A stretch of DNA of 14,446 nt from Pseudomonadota bacterium (GTDB taxonomy: Bacteria > Pseudomonadota > Alphaproteobacteria > Rhizobiales > Hyphomicrobiaceae), in NCBI GenBank assembly GCA_021813195.1, contig JAKALI010000042.1:1-14446 (forward strand), given 5' to 3'. Under the pieces are notes generated by a model. It saw only the letters and a list, made by a program, of their open reading frames with translations, did not search any database and was not told the DNA's origin. Within the stretch, counting starts at the first letter, position 1. Each line of letters begins with the position of its first letter. Shown in pieces: positions 7,467-14,446 of this stretch. The position numbers were made by a program, and so were the translations under genes.

Positions 7467-8147
7467 ATGCGGGTTCTGGTGATCGAGGACGACAAGGAAA
7501 CCGCGCAGTATCTGCAGCGCTCGCTGAAGGAGAGTGGTCATACGGCCGATCTAGCTTCGGACGGCGAGGCCGGATTGTCGATGGCGGAGAGCGGCGTTTA
7601 TGACGTGCTCATCGTTGATCGCATGCTGCCTCGGCTCGATGGGCTCTCCGTCGTGCGCTCATTACGCGCAAACGGTGTGACGACGCCGGTGCTGATCCTC
7701 TCGGCGCTGGGCGACGTGGATGATCGCGTCAAGGGTCTGAGGGCCGGCGGAGACGATTATCTAACGAAGCCCTACGCGTACACCGAGCTACTCGCGCGGA
7801 TCGAGGCGCTCGCCAGACGTGCGGTGCCCGAGGAGCAGGTAACCCGGTACGTCGTTGGGGACCTCGTTCTTGATCGACTGTCCCATAGGGTTACCCGTGC
7901 CGGCGAGCCGATCGTGCTGCAGCCGCGCGAGTACCGCCTGCTCGAATACCTCATGAAGAACGCTGGGCAGGTGGTCACGCGCACGATGCTGCTCGAAAAC
8001 GTGTGGGATTATCACTTCGATCCGCAGACCAACGTCATCGACGTGCACGTCTCGCGTCTGCGCTCGAAGATCGACAAGAATTTCGGCAAACCGCTCCTGC
8101 ATACCGTGCGGGGCGCGGGCTATATGGTGCGCGACGGTGCTGGATAG
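7467..8147 (+). CDS. OmpR-family DNA-binding response regulator
   Basis: Two-component response regulator. From the ATG at 7467 the protein is 226 residues, the usual family length. The receiver domain (1-118) shows the acidic pair Asp8-Asp9 (VIEDDKE), the phospho-acceptor Asp51 in LIVDRMLPRLDG, Ser79 in LILSALG and the conserved Lys101 in YLTKPYAYTEL. The C-terminal winged-helix domain (about 127-223) has LQPREYRLLEYLM, the recognition helix region TNVIDVHVSRLRSKID and the closing HTVRGAGYMV. An ATG at 7389 would add 26 residues of low-complexity sequence. Neither start has a strong ribosome binding site, and 7467 is chosen because the receiver fold begins exactly there. Its stop lies 11 nt inside the kinase gene, so the two are translated together. 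Targets are not shown by the sequence; the repeats at 5574-5603 upstream of degP are a candidate. Confidence 0.93.
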   Translation: MRVLVIEDDKETAQYLQRSLKESGHTADLASDGEAGLSMAESGVYDVLIVDRMLPRLDGLSVVRSLRANGVTTPVLILSALGDVDDRVKGLRAGGDDYLTKPYAYTELLARIEALARRAVPEEQVTRYVVGDLVLDRLSHRVTRAGEPIVLQPREYRLLEYLMKNAGQVVTRTMLLENVWDYHFDPQTNVIDVHVSRLRSKIDKNFGKPLLHTVRGAGYMVRDGAG

Positions 8148-9564
8148 GCTCGGGGCTTCGGCCTGGACATCCACACCATTCCGGCTCGCGGCGTTGAGTA
8201 TTGCAGCGTTCCTCGTGACCGCTGCCGGCATTGTGGGGTTTCTCTTCTGGCAAACGAACGAGCTGCTGACCGATCAAGTTCTGGGTTCACTGCGCGCTGA
8301 GGTTCAGGAGTTGCGTCATATTGAGGCCGCCTCCGGCGTACTCTCGGTGGTCGAAGCCGTGAAGGTGCGAAGTCGCAGCGTTGGGCCCGCCCTATATTTC
8401 GTTGCCGACGTTCAGGGCCGCAAGCGCGCCGGGAATTTGAACAGGCTGCCGCCAGAACTTGACGAGGATACGGGCGGCGCAACGTTCCGCTACGAGGGGA
8501 GCGACGGAACTTTGCGAACCGCCGTCGCCCTGCCGGTGCGATTCGGCGATGGCAGCAAGCTGATTGTGGGACGCGATATCGAAGAGCAGCGGGCGTTCGT
8601 TCACCGTATGCGCACCGTATTTCTGGTCGGCTTTGGCGCGTTGTCGATTGCAGGCCTCGCGGGTGCGCTGGGGGTGGGGCGGCTGCTGCTCAGCCGAGTG
8701 GAGGCGATCAATGTCGCCACCCGATCTATTATGTCGGGAGAATTGTCACGCCGCATTCCGTTAACGGGCACGGGCGACGAACTCGACGGCCTTGCAGAGA
8801 ACTTGAACCGCATGCTCGATCGCATCGAGGACCTGATGCGGGATTTACGGGAAGTCTCCGACAACATCGCCCACGACTTGAAGACACCGTTGAACCGCAT
8901 GCGCAACCGCGCCGAGGCCGCATTGCGCGATCAGCGCGGAGCTGAAGGCTACCGAGAGGGGCTTGAGCGCATCATCGAAGAGGCGGACGCGCTGATCAAG
9001 ACATTCAATGCGATGCTGTTGGTTGCGCGCGTCGACTCGGGAGCACTGGAGGGCACGCTTCAGATTTTCGATGCGGGCGAACTTGTTCGTGATGCGGTCG
9101 AATTCTACGAGCCGGTTGCCGAGGAAAGCGGCATGACGCTGCGCGTGCATGTTGCCGGCGAGGCCCCGATCCGCGCCAATCGGCACCTGGTCAATCAGGC
9201 CGTCGCCAATCTCATCGATAACGCCATCAAGTATGGTCGTGCAAGTGAAGGCCCGGGCGCCGTTGATCCGGCTCTGGCGATGACAATCGACGTTACCGTC
9301 GCCGAGCGCGCCGGGAAAATCGAAATCAGCATCGCTGATCATGGTCCGGGAATCGGCGCGGAAGACAGGGTGCGCGCGCTCAAGCGCTTCGTGCGTTTGG
9401 AAGCTAGCCGCACGAAGCCCGGTACGGGGCTGGGGCTCAGTCTCGTGGCAGCTGTTGCACGATTGCATGCCGGTGCGATACGGCTAGAGGATAACCAGCC
9501 GGGTCTGCGTGCGATACTGGCGATCCCGCGGGCCCGGATGGAGGCAAGGGCGGGAGCGAACTAA
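8137..9564 (+). CDS. Membrane sensor histidine kinase, partner of the upstream response regulator
   Basis: Sensor kinase of 475 residues starting at a GTG inside the end of the regulator gene (11-nt overlap). Membrane helix 1 spans about residues 15-38 and helix 2 about 160-184. They bracket a periplasmic sensor region of about 120 residues with no motif I recognise. A HAMP linker follows (about 185-237). The dimerisation/phosphotransfer domain has His246 in NIAHDLKTPLNRMRN. The ATPase domain shows the N box NLIDNAIKYG (358-367), the G1 box DHGPGIG (401-407), an F-box-like LKRFVRLEASR, and the G2 box GTGLGLSLV (429-437). All catalytic residues are present, so it should be active. The NIAHDLKTPL form of the H box is common in this subgroup of alphaproteobacterial kinases. 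The signal sensed is unknown; proximity to degP suggests envelope state, by inference. Confidence 0.95.
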   Translation: MLDRLGASAWTSTPFRLAALSIAAFLVTAAGIVGFLFWQTNELLTDQVLGSLRAEVQELRHIEAASGVLSVVEAVKVRSRSVGPALYFVADVQGRKRAGNLNRLPPELDEDTGGATFRYEGSDGTLRTAVALPVRFGDGSKLIVGRDIEEQRAFVHRMRTVFLVGFGALSIAGLAGALGVGRLLLSRVEAINVATRSIMSGELSRRIPLTGTGDELDGLAENLNRMLDRIEDLMRDLREVSDNIAHDLKTPLNRMRNRAEAALRDQRGAEGYREGLERIIEEADALIKTFNAMLLVARVDSGALEGTLQIFDAGELVRDAVEFYEPVAEESGMTLRVHVAGEAPIRANRHLVNQAVANLIDNAIKYGRASEGPGAVDPALAMTIDVTVAERAGKIEISIADHGPGIGAEDRVRALKRFVRLEASRTKPGTGLGLSLVAAVARLHAGAIRLEDNQPGLRAILAIPRARMEARAGAN

Positions 9565-9610
9565 GTGCCACGTCAGGTTCGCTCTGCGATACTGATGCCA
9601 GGAAAGCACC

Positions 9611-12547
9611 ATGATTGTCGCCACGCCTTTGTCTCAACGCCTAAAAGCGGTTGCCCGCGATAGCGCCGATGGCAAGGGGGCGGCATTTCTGGATGCGTGG
9701 CTTGAGGAAATCGCGCTCGAGGATGCGACGCATCCGTTGCTCGATCGCCTCGCAGACCCAGGTGTGAAGGCCCTGCTCTGCGGCGTTGTGGCGGCCTCGC
9801 CCTACCTCCGCAATCTCACGGTTCGCGATCCTAGTCGGTTGGACCGCATTCTCGCATCAGATCCAGATCATCATTTCGATCGTCTGTGCCAAGAGGTCGG
9901 GGCTGCGGTCGCCCAATGCGCCGACATGACGCACGCGATGCGCGCCGTTCGCCGATTCAAGTTGGAAGTCGCCCTGCTCATCGCACTTGCGGACTTAGGC
10001 GGCGTTTGGTCCGTGCCGATCGTTACGGAAGCGCTGACGCGTGCAGCCGATGCCGCTTTACGCGCGAGCGTCGATTTCCTGCTAGGTCATGCCAGCCGAC
10101 GTGGCGACATCAATGTGCCCGACCCCGCGACGCCGGGGCAGGGATCCGGCTATATCGTGCTGGCCATGGGCAAGTACGGCGCCGGTGAGCTCAATTATTC
10201 GAGCGACATCGATCTTGTGGTCTTTTACGACATGGAGCGGGCCCGGTTGCGCACGGGCCTCGAGCCGTCCACGTTTTTCGTGCGCCTCACACGCGATCTT
10301 GTGCGCTTAATGGATGAGCGTACCAGTGACGGCTATGTGTTCCGAACGGATCTGCGCCTGAGGCCCGACGCGGGCGCGACACAGATCGCCCTCTCCACGG
10401 ATGCTGCGCTGATCTACTATGAGAGCTTCGGCCAGAACTGGGAGCGCGCCGCACTCATCAAAGCGCGTGCGGCAGCGGGGGATATCGAGGCGGGCGAAAG
10501 CCTGCTCAATGAGTTACAGCCCTTCGTGTGGCGGCGTTATCTGGATTTCGCTGCCATTGCTGACGTGCACGCGATGAAGCGTCAAATCCATGCCTTCCGC
10601 GGACTTGGGAGCATCGGTGTCGCCGGTCATAATGTGAAGCTCGGAGCGGGTGGCATACGTGAGATTGAGTTTTTTGTGCAAACGCAGCAGCTGATCGCGG
10701 GCGGACGGCAAACCGAATTGCGGGTCCGCCGCACGCTCGACGCGTTGGAGCGTCTGGAAGCGCGACAGTGGATCAGTACGGATGTGCGCCGCGATCTTTC
10801 GCAGGCCTATCTTGAGCTGCGCCGCATTGAGCACCGCATCCAAATGGTGGCCGATGAGCAGTCCCAAGAGCTGCCCGAGGAGCCAGCGGCGCTGGAGCAA
10901 TTCTCCCGGTTCTGCGGTTTTTCTGGCACGGATGAATTCTCTCGCCATCTGATTGCTGTTTTGCGCAGTGTGCAGCGCCACTATGCAAGCCTCTTTGAGA
11001 GCGCGCCCGATCTCGCCTCCGGCGGCTCCAACATGGTATTTGCGGGCGAAGAGGATGATCCTGATACGGTGGCGGCGCTCAAACGGCTTGGCTACTCGCA
11101 GCCCTCACAGGTTCTCGCCACCATTCGCGGCTGGCATCATGGGCGCATCCCGGCCGTGCGCTCTGCACGCGCGCGAGAGAGACTGACGGAGGTGCAGGCG
11201 AGCCTCGTGACCGTGCTGGCCGACACGGCAGATCCGGATGCAGCTTTCGCCACGTTCGATCGTTTCCTGGGCGCCCTGCCGGCTGGCGTTCAGCTTTTTT
11301 CTCTGCTGAGCGCCAATCCAGGATTGTTGCGCCTCGTTGCCGACATTATGGGAACCGCGCCTCGGCTCGCGCGGGTGCTTGCAAAGCGATCGCGTCTGCT
11401 CGACGCGGTCATCGACCCCCGTGTGCTCGACGCACTCCCCACCGAAGCAGACCTGGATGAGCTGATTGCGACCGAGCTCGCCACGGCCCGCGACATGCAA
11501 GAGGTTCTCGATCGCGCGCGCGTTGCGGTCAGCGAGCAGTCTTTTCTCATCGGCGTGCGAATTCTCTCTGGAACGATCAACGCAAATCAAGCAGGGGGTG
11601 CGTATGCGCGTCTCGCTGAACGCACACTTGCTGCCCTTCAGACGTCAGTGCTCGCCGACATCGCCCGCAGCCACGGCACGGTTCCAGGCGGTGCAGCTTG
11701 CGTCGTGGCGATGGGCAAGCTTGGTGGGCGGGAGATGACCGCGTCCTCTGATCTCGACCTGATCGTCATTTACGATTTTGATGAGGGCGTGCTCCAATCG
11801 GACGGTGCGCGGCCGTTGGCGCCAAGCCAATATTATGCGCGCTTCACGCAGCGTCTCATCACCGCATTATCGGCGCCCACGGCTGAGGGGACCCTCTATG
11901 ACGTGGACATGCGCTTGAGACCCTCGGGGCAGCAAGGACCGGTGGCCACGCACATTGAAAGTTTTATCGCGTATCAGGCGCGTGAGGCGTGGACGTGGGA
12001 GCACCTGGCGCTGACGCGGGCGCGCGTTGTGAGTGGACCGCGAGACTTGGCGCGGCGTGTAGAAGCCGCCATTCGCGCAACGCTTTTGATGCCACGTGAG
12101 CGTACCAAAATCGCGGCCGATGTTCGCGACATGCGCGAGCGCATTGCTGCCGAGAAGGGCACCACGAATATCTGGGATTTGAAGCAGGTGCGGGGTGGGC
12201 TGGTGGACCTCGAGTTCATTGCCCAGCACTTACAACTTGTCTCGGCCGCCGCTCACCCGGACGTGCTCGATCAGAATACGATGCGGGCCTTTCAGAAACT
12301 CGCCACTTACGGGGTATTGGCAACAGCGGATGCTGAGGCGCTGGTCGGCGCGACCCGCTTGATCCATGATCTGACCCAGGTACTTCGCTTGTGTCTCGAT
12401 GGGCCGTTCGACCCAGCCACTGCGCCACGGGGGCTCAAAGAATTGGCAGCGCGTGCTGGCGATGCTCCCGATTTCAACCAATTGGAAGCCAAGCTGGCAG
12501 AGGTGCTGGCGGCCACGCATGAGCGCTTCGATCGGCTCGTTTGCTGA
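9611..12547 (+). CDS. glnE: Bifunctional glutamine synthetase adenylyltransferase/adenylyl-removing enzyme
   Basis: GlnE adds AMP to, and removes it from, a tyrosine of glutamine synthetase, switching the enzyme off and on in response to the PII protein and glutamine. The 978-residue protein has two nucleotidyltransferase-type domains. The N-terminal adenylyl-removing domain carries MGKYGAGELNYSSDIDLVVF (residues 186-205, Asp199 and Asp201 as metal ligands). The C-terminal adenylyltransferase domain carries MGKLGGREMTASSDLDLIVI (residues 701-720, Asp714 and Asp716). Each is followed by a helical regulatory segment, for example GAGGIREIEFFVQTQQL in the first half and VRGGLVDLEFIAQHLQL in the second. 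Length and order are typical for alphaproteobacteria. AGGA lies 7 nt upstream of the ATG. It starts 46 nt after the kinase gene, so co-transcription is possible, although the function is nitrogen control rather than envelope stress. Confidence 0.97.
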   Translation: MIVATPLSQRLKAVARDSADGKGAAFLDAWLEEIALEDATHPLLDRLADPGVKALLCGVVAASPYLRNLTVRDPSRLDRILASDPDHHFDRLCQEVGAAVAQCADMTHAMRAVRRFKLEVALLIALADLGGVWSVPIVTEALTRAADAALRASVDFLLGHASRRGDINVPDPATPGQGSGYIVLAMGKYGAGELNYSSDIDLVVFYDMERARLRTGLEPSTFFVRLTRDLVRLMDERTSDGYVFRTDLRLRPDAGATQIALSTDAALIYYESFGQNWERAALIKARAAAGDIEAGESLLNELQPFVWRRYLDFAAIADVHAMKRQIHAFRGLGSIGVAGHNVKLGAGGIREIEFFVQTQQLIAGGRQTELRVRRTLDALERLEARQWISTDVRRDLSQAYLELRRIEHRIQMVADEQSQELPEEPAALEQFSRFCGFSGTDEFSRHLIAVLRSVQRHYASLFESAPDLASGGSNMVFAGEEDDPDTVAALKRLGYSQPSQVLATIRGWHHGRIPAVRSARARERLTEVQASLVTVLADTADPDAAFATFDRFLGALPAGVQLFSLLSANPGLLRLVADIMGTAPRLARVLAKRSRLLDAVIDPRVLDALPTEADLDELIATELATARDMQEVLDRARVAVSEQSFLIGVRILSGTINANQAGGAYARLAERTLAALQTSVLADIARSHGTVPGGAACVVAMGKLGGREMTASSDLDLIVIYDFDEGVLQSDGARPLAPSQYYARFTQRLITALSAPTAEGTLYDVDMRLRPSGQQGPVATHIESFIAYQAREAWTWEHLALTRARVVSGPRDLARRVEAAIRATLLMPRERTKIAADVRDMRERIAAEKGTTNIWDLKQVRGGLVDLEFIAQHLQLVSAAAHPDVLDQNTMRAFQKLATYGVLATADAEALVGATRLIHDLTQVLRLCLDGPFDPATAPRGLKELAARAGDAPDFNQLEAKLAEVLAATHERFDRLVC

Positions 12548-12566
12548 GCCCCGCCCTATTATTTTC

Positions 12567-12582
12567 AGTCCGGCGACGGATT
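12567..12582 (+). terminator. Small GNRA-capped hairpin downstream of glnE
   Basis: AGTCCG (12567-12572), loop GCGA and CGGATT (12577-12582) form a 6-bp stem with one G-U pair, 19 nt after the glnE stop. Only ATTTCCC follows, so termination is uncertain. GCGA is a stable tetraloop of the GNRA type. Confidence 0.25.
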
Positions 12583-12607
12583 TCCCTCTCCCCGAACGTT
12601 TCCTTGT

Positions 12608-12649
12608 CTGACGGCGCGGGCTTGCCGGAGAGGCGACCGCCACCGTCAG
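12608..12649. repeat. Inverted repeat upstream of the EF-hand gene
   Basis: CTGACGG (12608-12614) and CCGTCAG (12643-12649) are perfect 7-bp inverted arms separated by 28 bp, ending 27 nt before the EF-hand start codon. This could be a glnE transcript terminator (no T-run follows), a protein-binding site or a 5' leader structure. I could not identify a convincing -35/-10 pair, sigma70 or ECF type, around it. Confidence 0.4.
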
Positions 12650-12676
12650 GTTAACGCAAATTGACGGGAGGTTGGG

Positions 12677-13396
12677 ATGCGGATCGTGCCTTTCAGATTT
12701 GCCGCGCGCGCCGGACTGGTGATGATGGTGGCGGCGGGTGCTGCGCTGGCGATGAGCGGTGTTAGCGCGGCGCAAGGGCGCATCGTGTCGGCTGGAAGCT
12801 CTCAGGGTGCGGGTGACGGGCGATGGCTGCAGCGGCTCGATGCCAATCAGGATTTGACCGTGACGCTCGAGGAGTTTCTGAAGCGCCGCTCTGACCGGTT
12901 CGCGCGGCTGGATTTCGATGGCGACAAAGTGCTGAGCCCGATGGAAGTTGCTCGCTCGGTCAGTCTCGCGGGCATGAGGCGGCGCGAGCGGCTGCTATTC
13001 GGCTCGGACGACAACAAGGATGGCAAGATTTCGCGGGGGGAGTTCGATCGGCTGGGTAGCGTTATGGGTGCGCGGGGTGCGGCTGGCGAACGCGGTGCGG
13101 GACGCTTCTCACCTGGTCTGAGGCTGGTGCGGGGCTGGAGGTTCGAATTCTTCGATCGCAACGGGGATGGCACGATCGAGCGGTCGGAATTCGAGATGGC
13201 CCAGGCCGAGCAGATCGAGTTCCTCAAGCGGCGTGCGATGCATGCCCTTGACCGCGATGGCGACCAGAAAGTCACGCTCGAGGAGTTCACCGCCGATGAG
13301 CGCGCGCGCTTCATGCGTCTCGATCTGGACCGGGACGCGAAAATCACCGCAGCGGATCTCGCCCCTGATATGCGATTGGCGTGGGCGGAGCGTTAG
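12677..13396 (+). CDS. Secreted EF-hand calcium-binding protein with six EF-hand loops
   Basis: Predicted periplasmic calcium-binding protein of 239 residues; specific role unknown. The N-terminus is a signal peptide (hydrophobic 11-30, likely cleaved after SAA at residue 32). Six EF-hand-like loops with Asp/Asn at positions 1, 3 and 5 start at Asp55 (DANQDLTVTLEE), Asp79 (DFDGDKVLSPME), Asp111 (DDNKDGKISRGE), Asp160 (DRNGDGTIERSE), Asp192 (DRDGDQKVTLEE) and Asp216 (DLDRDAKITAAD). The last ends in Asp rather than Glu. Loops three and four, with Gly at position 6 and Glu at 12, look most canonical. The first and last pairs resemble each other strongly, so the protein probably arose by duplication. 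The start is supported by GGGAGG 5 nt before the ATG. The gene ends 76 nt before the chosen sigma-factor start, so it may share a transcript with it. Confidence 0.85.
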   Translation: MRIVPFRFAARAGLVMMVAAGAALAMSGVSAAQGRIVSAGSSQGAGDGRWLQRLDANQDLTVTLEEFLKRRSDRFARLDFDGDKVLSPMEVARSVSLAGMRRRERLLFGSDDNKDGKISRGEFDRLGSVMGARGAAGERGAGRFSPGLRLVRGWRFEFFDRNGDGTIERSEFEMAQAEQIEFLKRRAMHALDRDGDQKVTLEEFTADERARFMRLDLDRDAKITAADLAPDMRLAWAER

Positions 13397-13462
13397 GGCT
13401 GGCGCAGCAGGCGGCAGGGATGCAAGACTGGATATCGCCCCGGGCCGAGGCTCGGTGGAGAC

Positions 13463-13466
13463 GAGG
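13463..13466 (+). promoter_or_regulatory. Ribosome binding site deciding the sigma-factor start
   Basis: GAGG lies 6 nt before the GTG at 13473. The alternative in-frame GTG at 13455 has a GAGG only 4 nt away, a poorer spacing. Confidence 0.45.
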
Positions 13467-13472
13467 TCGAGC

Positions 13473-14087
13473 GTGGCGGCAGACGGTGGCAGGTCGATCG
13501 GCAATCCGGAGGCGAACCGGGCAGACCCGGACGAGGACGGGCTCCTCCTCGTCCGTATCGCTGCGCGTGACGAAGTGGCGTTCCGTCGCCTTGCTGAGCA
13601 ACATATCGGCGGGCTGTTGATGCTTGCGCGCCGCATTCTGCGCGATGAATCCGAAGCGGAAGATATCGTCCAGGAGGCCCTGTTGCGGCTGTGGCGGACG
13701 AGTCCGGACTTGCGGAGCCGTCCGGTGCATGTTGGAGGATGGCTGCGGCGTGTCACGGCCAACCTCGCCGTCGATCGATTACGTGCCCGCAAGCGTTTCG
13801 ATGTCACGGATGACCTGCCGGAGGTGGTGGATGCACCAGGCCAGCACGTCGCCATCGAAGAGCAGGATTTGTCGGCGCGCGTTGGTGCGGCCATTGCACG
13901 GCTCGCCGAACGCCAGCGGGTTGCTTTGACCCTGTTTCACTACGAAGGTCTGAGCTTGGCGGAGGTGGCGCATATGATGCAGCTGTCGCAAGAGGCCGTC
14001 GAATCGCTCCTTGCTCGTGCGCGACGCGCGCTCAAAGCCGCGTTGAAGGACGAGTGGCGGGCCTTGATGCCGGATCGAGAGGACTGA
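13473..14087 (+). CDS. ECF-type (sigma-70 family) RNA polymerase sigma factor
   Basis: Alternative sigma factor that would direct RNA polymerase to a small regulon. From the GTG at 13473 it is 204 residues, typical for ECF sigma factors, which keep only regions 2 and 4. Region 2 covers about residues 33-106 and includes ARRILRDESEAEDIVQEALL (residues 52-71), the core-binding and -10-recognition segment. Region 4 (about 136-192) contains IARLAERQRVALTLFHYEGL followed by the helix-turn-helix SLAEVAHMMQLSQEAVESLL. The linker between them is short. The reading frame stays open upstream through the EF-hand gene, but that part reads as out-of-frame EF-hand sequence. No ATG lies between the EF-hand stop and region 2, so the start must be a GTG here (13473 or 13455). 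It sits between the EF-hand gene and a putative anti-sigma gene 51 nt downstream. The ECF subgroup cannot be assigned from sequence alone. Confidence 0.9.
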   Translation: MAADGGRSIGNPEANRADPDEDGLLLVRIAARDEVAFRRLAEQHIGGLLMLARRILRDESEAEDIVQEALLRLWRTSPDLRSRPVHVGGWLRRVTANLAVDRLRARKRFDVTDDLPEVVDAPGQHVAIEEQDLSARVGAAIARLAERQRVALTLFHYEGLSLAEVAHMMQLSQEAVESLLARARRALKAALKDEWRALMPDRED

Positions 14088-14138
14088 CGATGAGACGACG
14101 GAGAGCCGGACGCCGCCCTGCGGACGAGGTTGGGACAT

Positions 14139-14446
14139 ATGGCTATCGATAGGGACGACGTACAGAAAATATCGCATCTGGTCGAAACCTACGGGGCCGA
14201 CCCCGCACGCTGGCCCATCGTCAACCGCGAGGGCCTGCTGGCCTTGGCGCGTAGCGATGCTGCTGTTGCTCGGTTGCTCAGCGAGGCGGCGGCCCTGGAC
14301 CGCCTGCTGGCCACCGCCCCCCAGTCGGTGAGTGAGGCGGAAGCCGCGCGGGCTTGCGACCGCCTCATGTCACGTCTTGCTGCACAGACCGCCGACGCGC
14401 ACCTGGCGCCTGCCATCGGAGAGACCCAAGTGAGTGGGAGATCGGA
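14139..14446 (+). CDS. Putative anti-sigma factor or sigma-associated regulator, 3'-truncated by window edge
   Basis: Open frame running off the window, with 102 residues visible. It begins MAIDRDDVQKISHLVETYGADPARWP and continues as Ala/Leu-rich helices (about 32-60 and 65-83). The GADPARWP element (19-26) after a short N-terminal helix is, from memory, common in alphaproteobacterial proteins encoded directly after ECF sigma genes, many of which carry a later membrane helix. The usual HxxxCxxC zinc anti-sigma motif is not present in the visible part; the single cysteine is Cys73. No membrane helix is reached before the edge. The ATG is supported by GAGG 9 nt upstream. Position after the sigma gene is the main argument for an anti-sigma role, so this is inference. 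It could also be an unrelated cytoplasmic protein of unknown function. Confidence 0.7.
   Translation, partial: MAIDRDDVQKISHLVETYGADPARWPIVNREGLLALARSDAAVARLLSEAAALDRLLATAPQSVSEAEAARACDRLMSRLAAQTADAHLAPAIGETQVSGRS

Noticed and set aside
12651..12665. CtrA site (TTAA-N7-TTAA) before the EF-hand gene
   Set aside because: The left half TTAA is present, but the right half reads TGAC, so only a half-site remains, which occurs often by chance.
13167..13472. N-terminal extension of the sigma-factor frame by about 100 codons
   Set aside because: This part is the out-of-frame reading of the EF-hand gene (Ser/Arg-rich, no sigma features). ECF sigma factors are about 200 residues, which the GTG at 13473 gives.
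1..14446. Mobile elements, CRISPR arrays, tRNA or rRNA genes
   Set aside because: No transposase or integrase reading frame, terminal repeats, repeat-spacer array or cloverleaf-like sequence was seen, and the gene-to-gene gaps are too short to hide a large element.

Overview
This window looks like the chromosome of an alphaproteobacterium, most likely in the order Hyphomicrobiales (Rhizobiales). The DNA is GC-rich with dense, mostly co-directional genes. It carries the cytochrome c maturation cluster in the rhizobial form ccmI-ccmE-ccmF-ccmH (cycHJKL, with no ccmG between ccmF and ccmH), followed by degP, an OmpR-type response regulator with its kinase, and glnE. From memory, the same order occurs in Sinorhizobium and Rhizobium. 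The genus cannot be fixed from the sequence alone.

Layout. Positions 2-4168 (+) hold a tightly overlapping ccm operon whose first gene, ccmI, is cut by the window edge. Positions 4214-5512 (-) hold a secreted trypsin-like protease with a C-terminal peptidoglycan-binding domain. It interrupts the otherwise familiar ccm-degP order and is read against its neighbours. A 152-bp divergent intergenic region (5513-5664) separates it from degP (5665-7272, +). This region carries three 8-bp direct repeats at an exact 11-bp period, a geometry typical of sites bound by OmpR/PhoB-family regulators. An intergenic GC-rich hairpin follows degP. Next come the response regulator and histidine kinase (about 7467-9564), which overlap by 11 nt, and then glnE (9611-12547), the adenylyltransferase that controls glutamine synthetase.

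The right end (12677 to the edge) is a separate module: a secreted protein with six EF-hand loops, a small ECF-type sigma factor, and the start of a protein that sits where an anti-sigma factor would. This module is the best candidate for a less described system: a periplasmic calcium-binding protein encoded directly upstream of a sigma factor/putative anti-sigma pair. The link is inferred from gene order only.

How the genes fit together. The ccm products attach haem to apocytochromes c in the periplasm. DegP, the regulator/kinase pair and the divergent protease suggest an envelope quality-control neighbourhood. GlnE is a nitrogen-control enzyme that shares the locus but probably not the function. 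I see no tRNA, rRNA, insertion sequence, CRISPR array or replication origin, and no gene-free stretch longer than about 200 bases.
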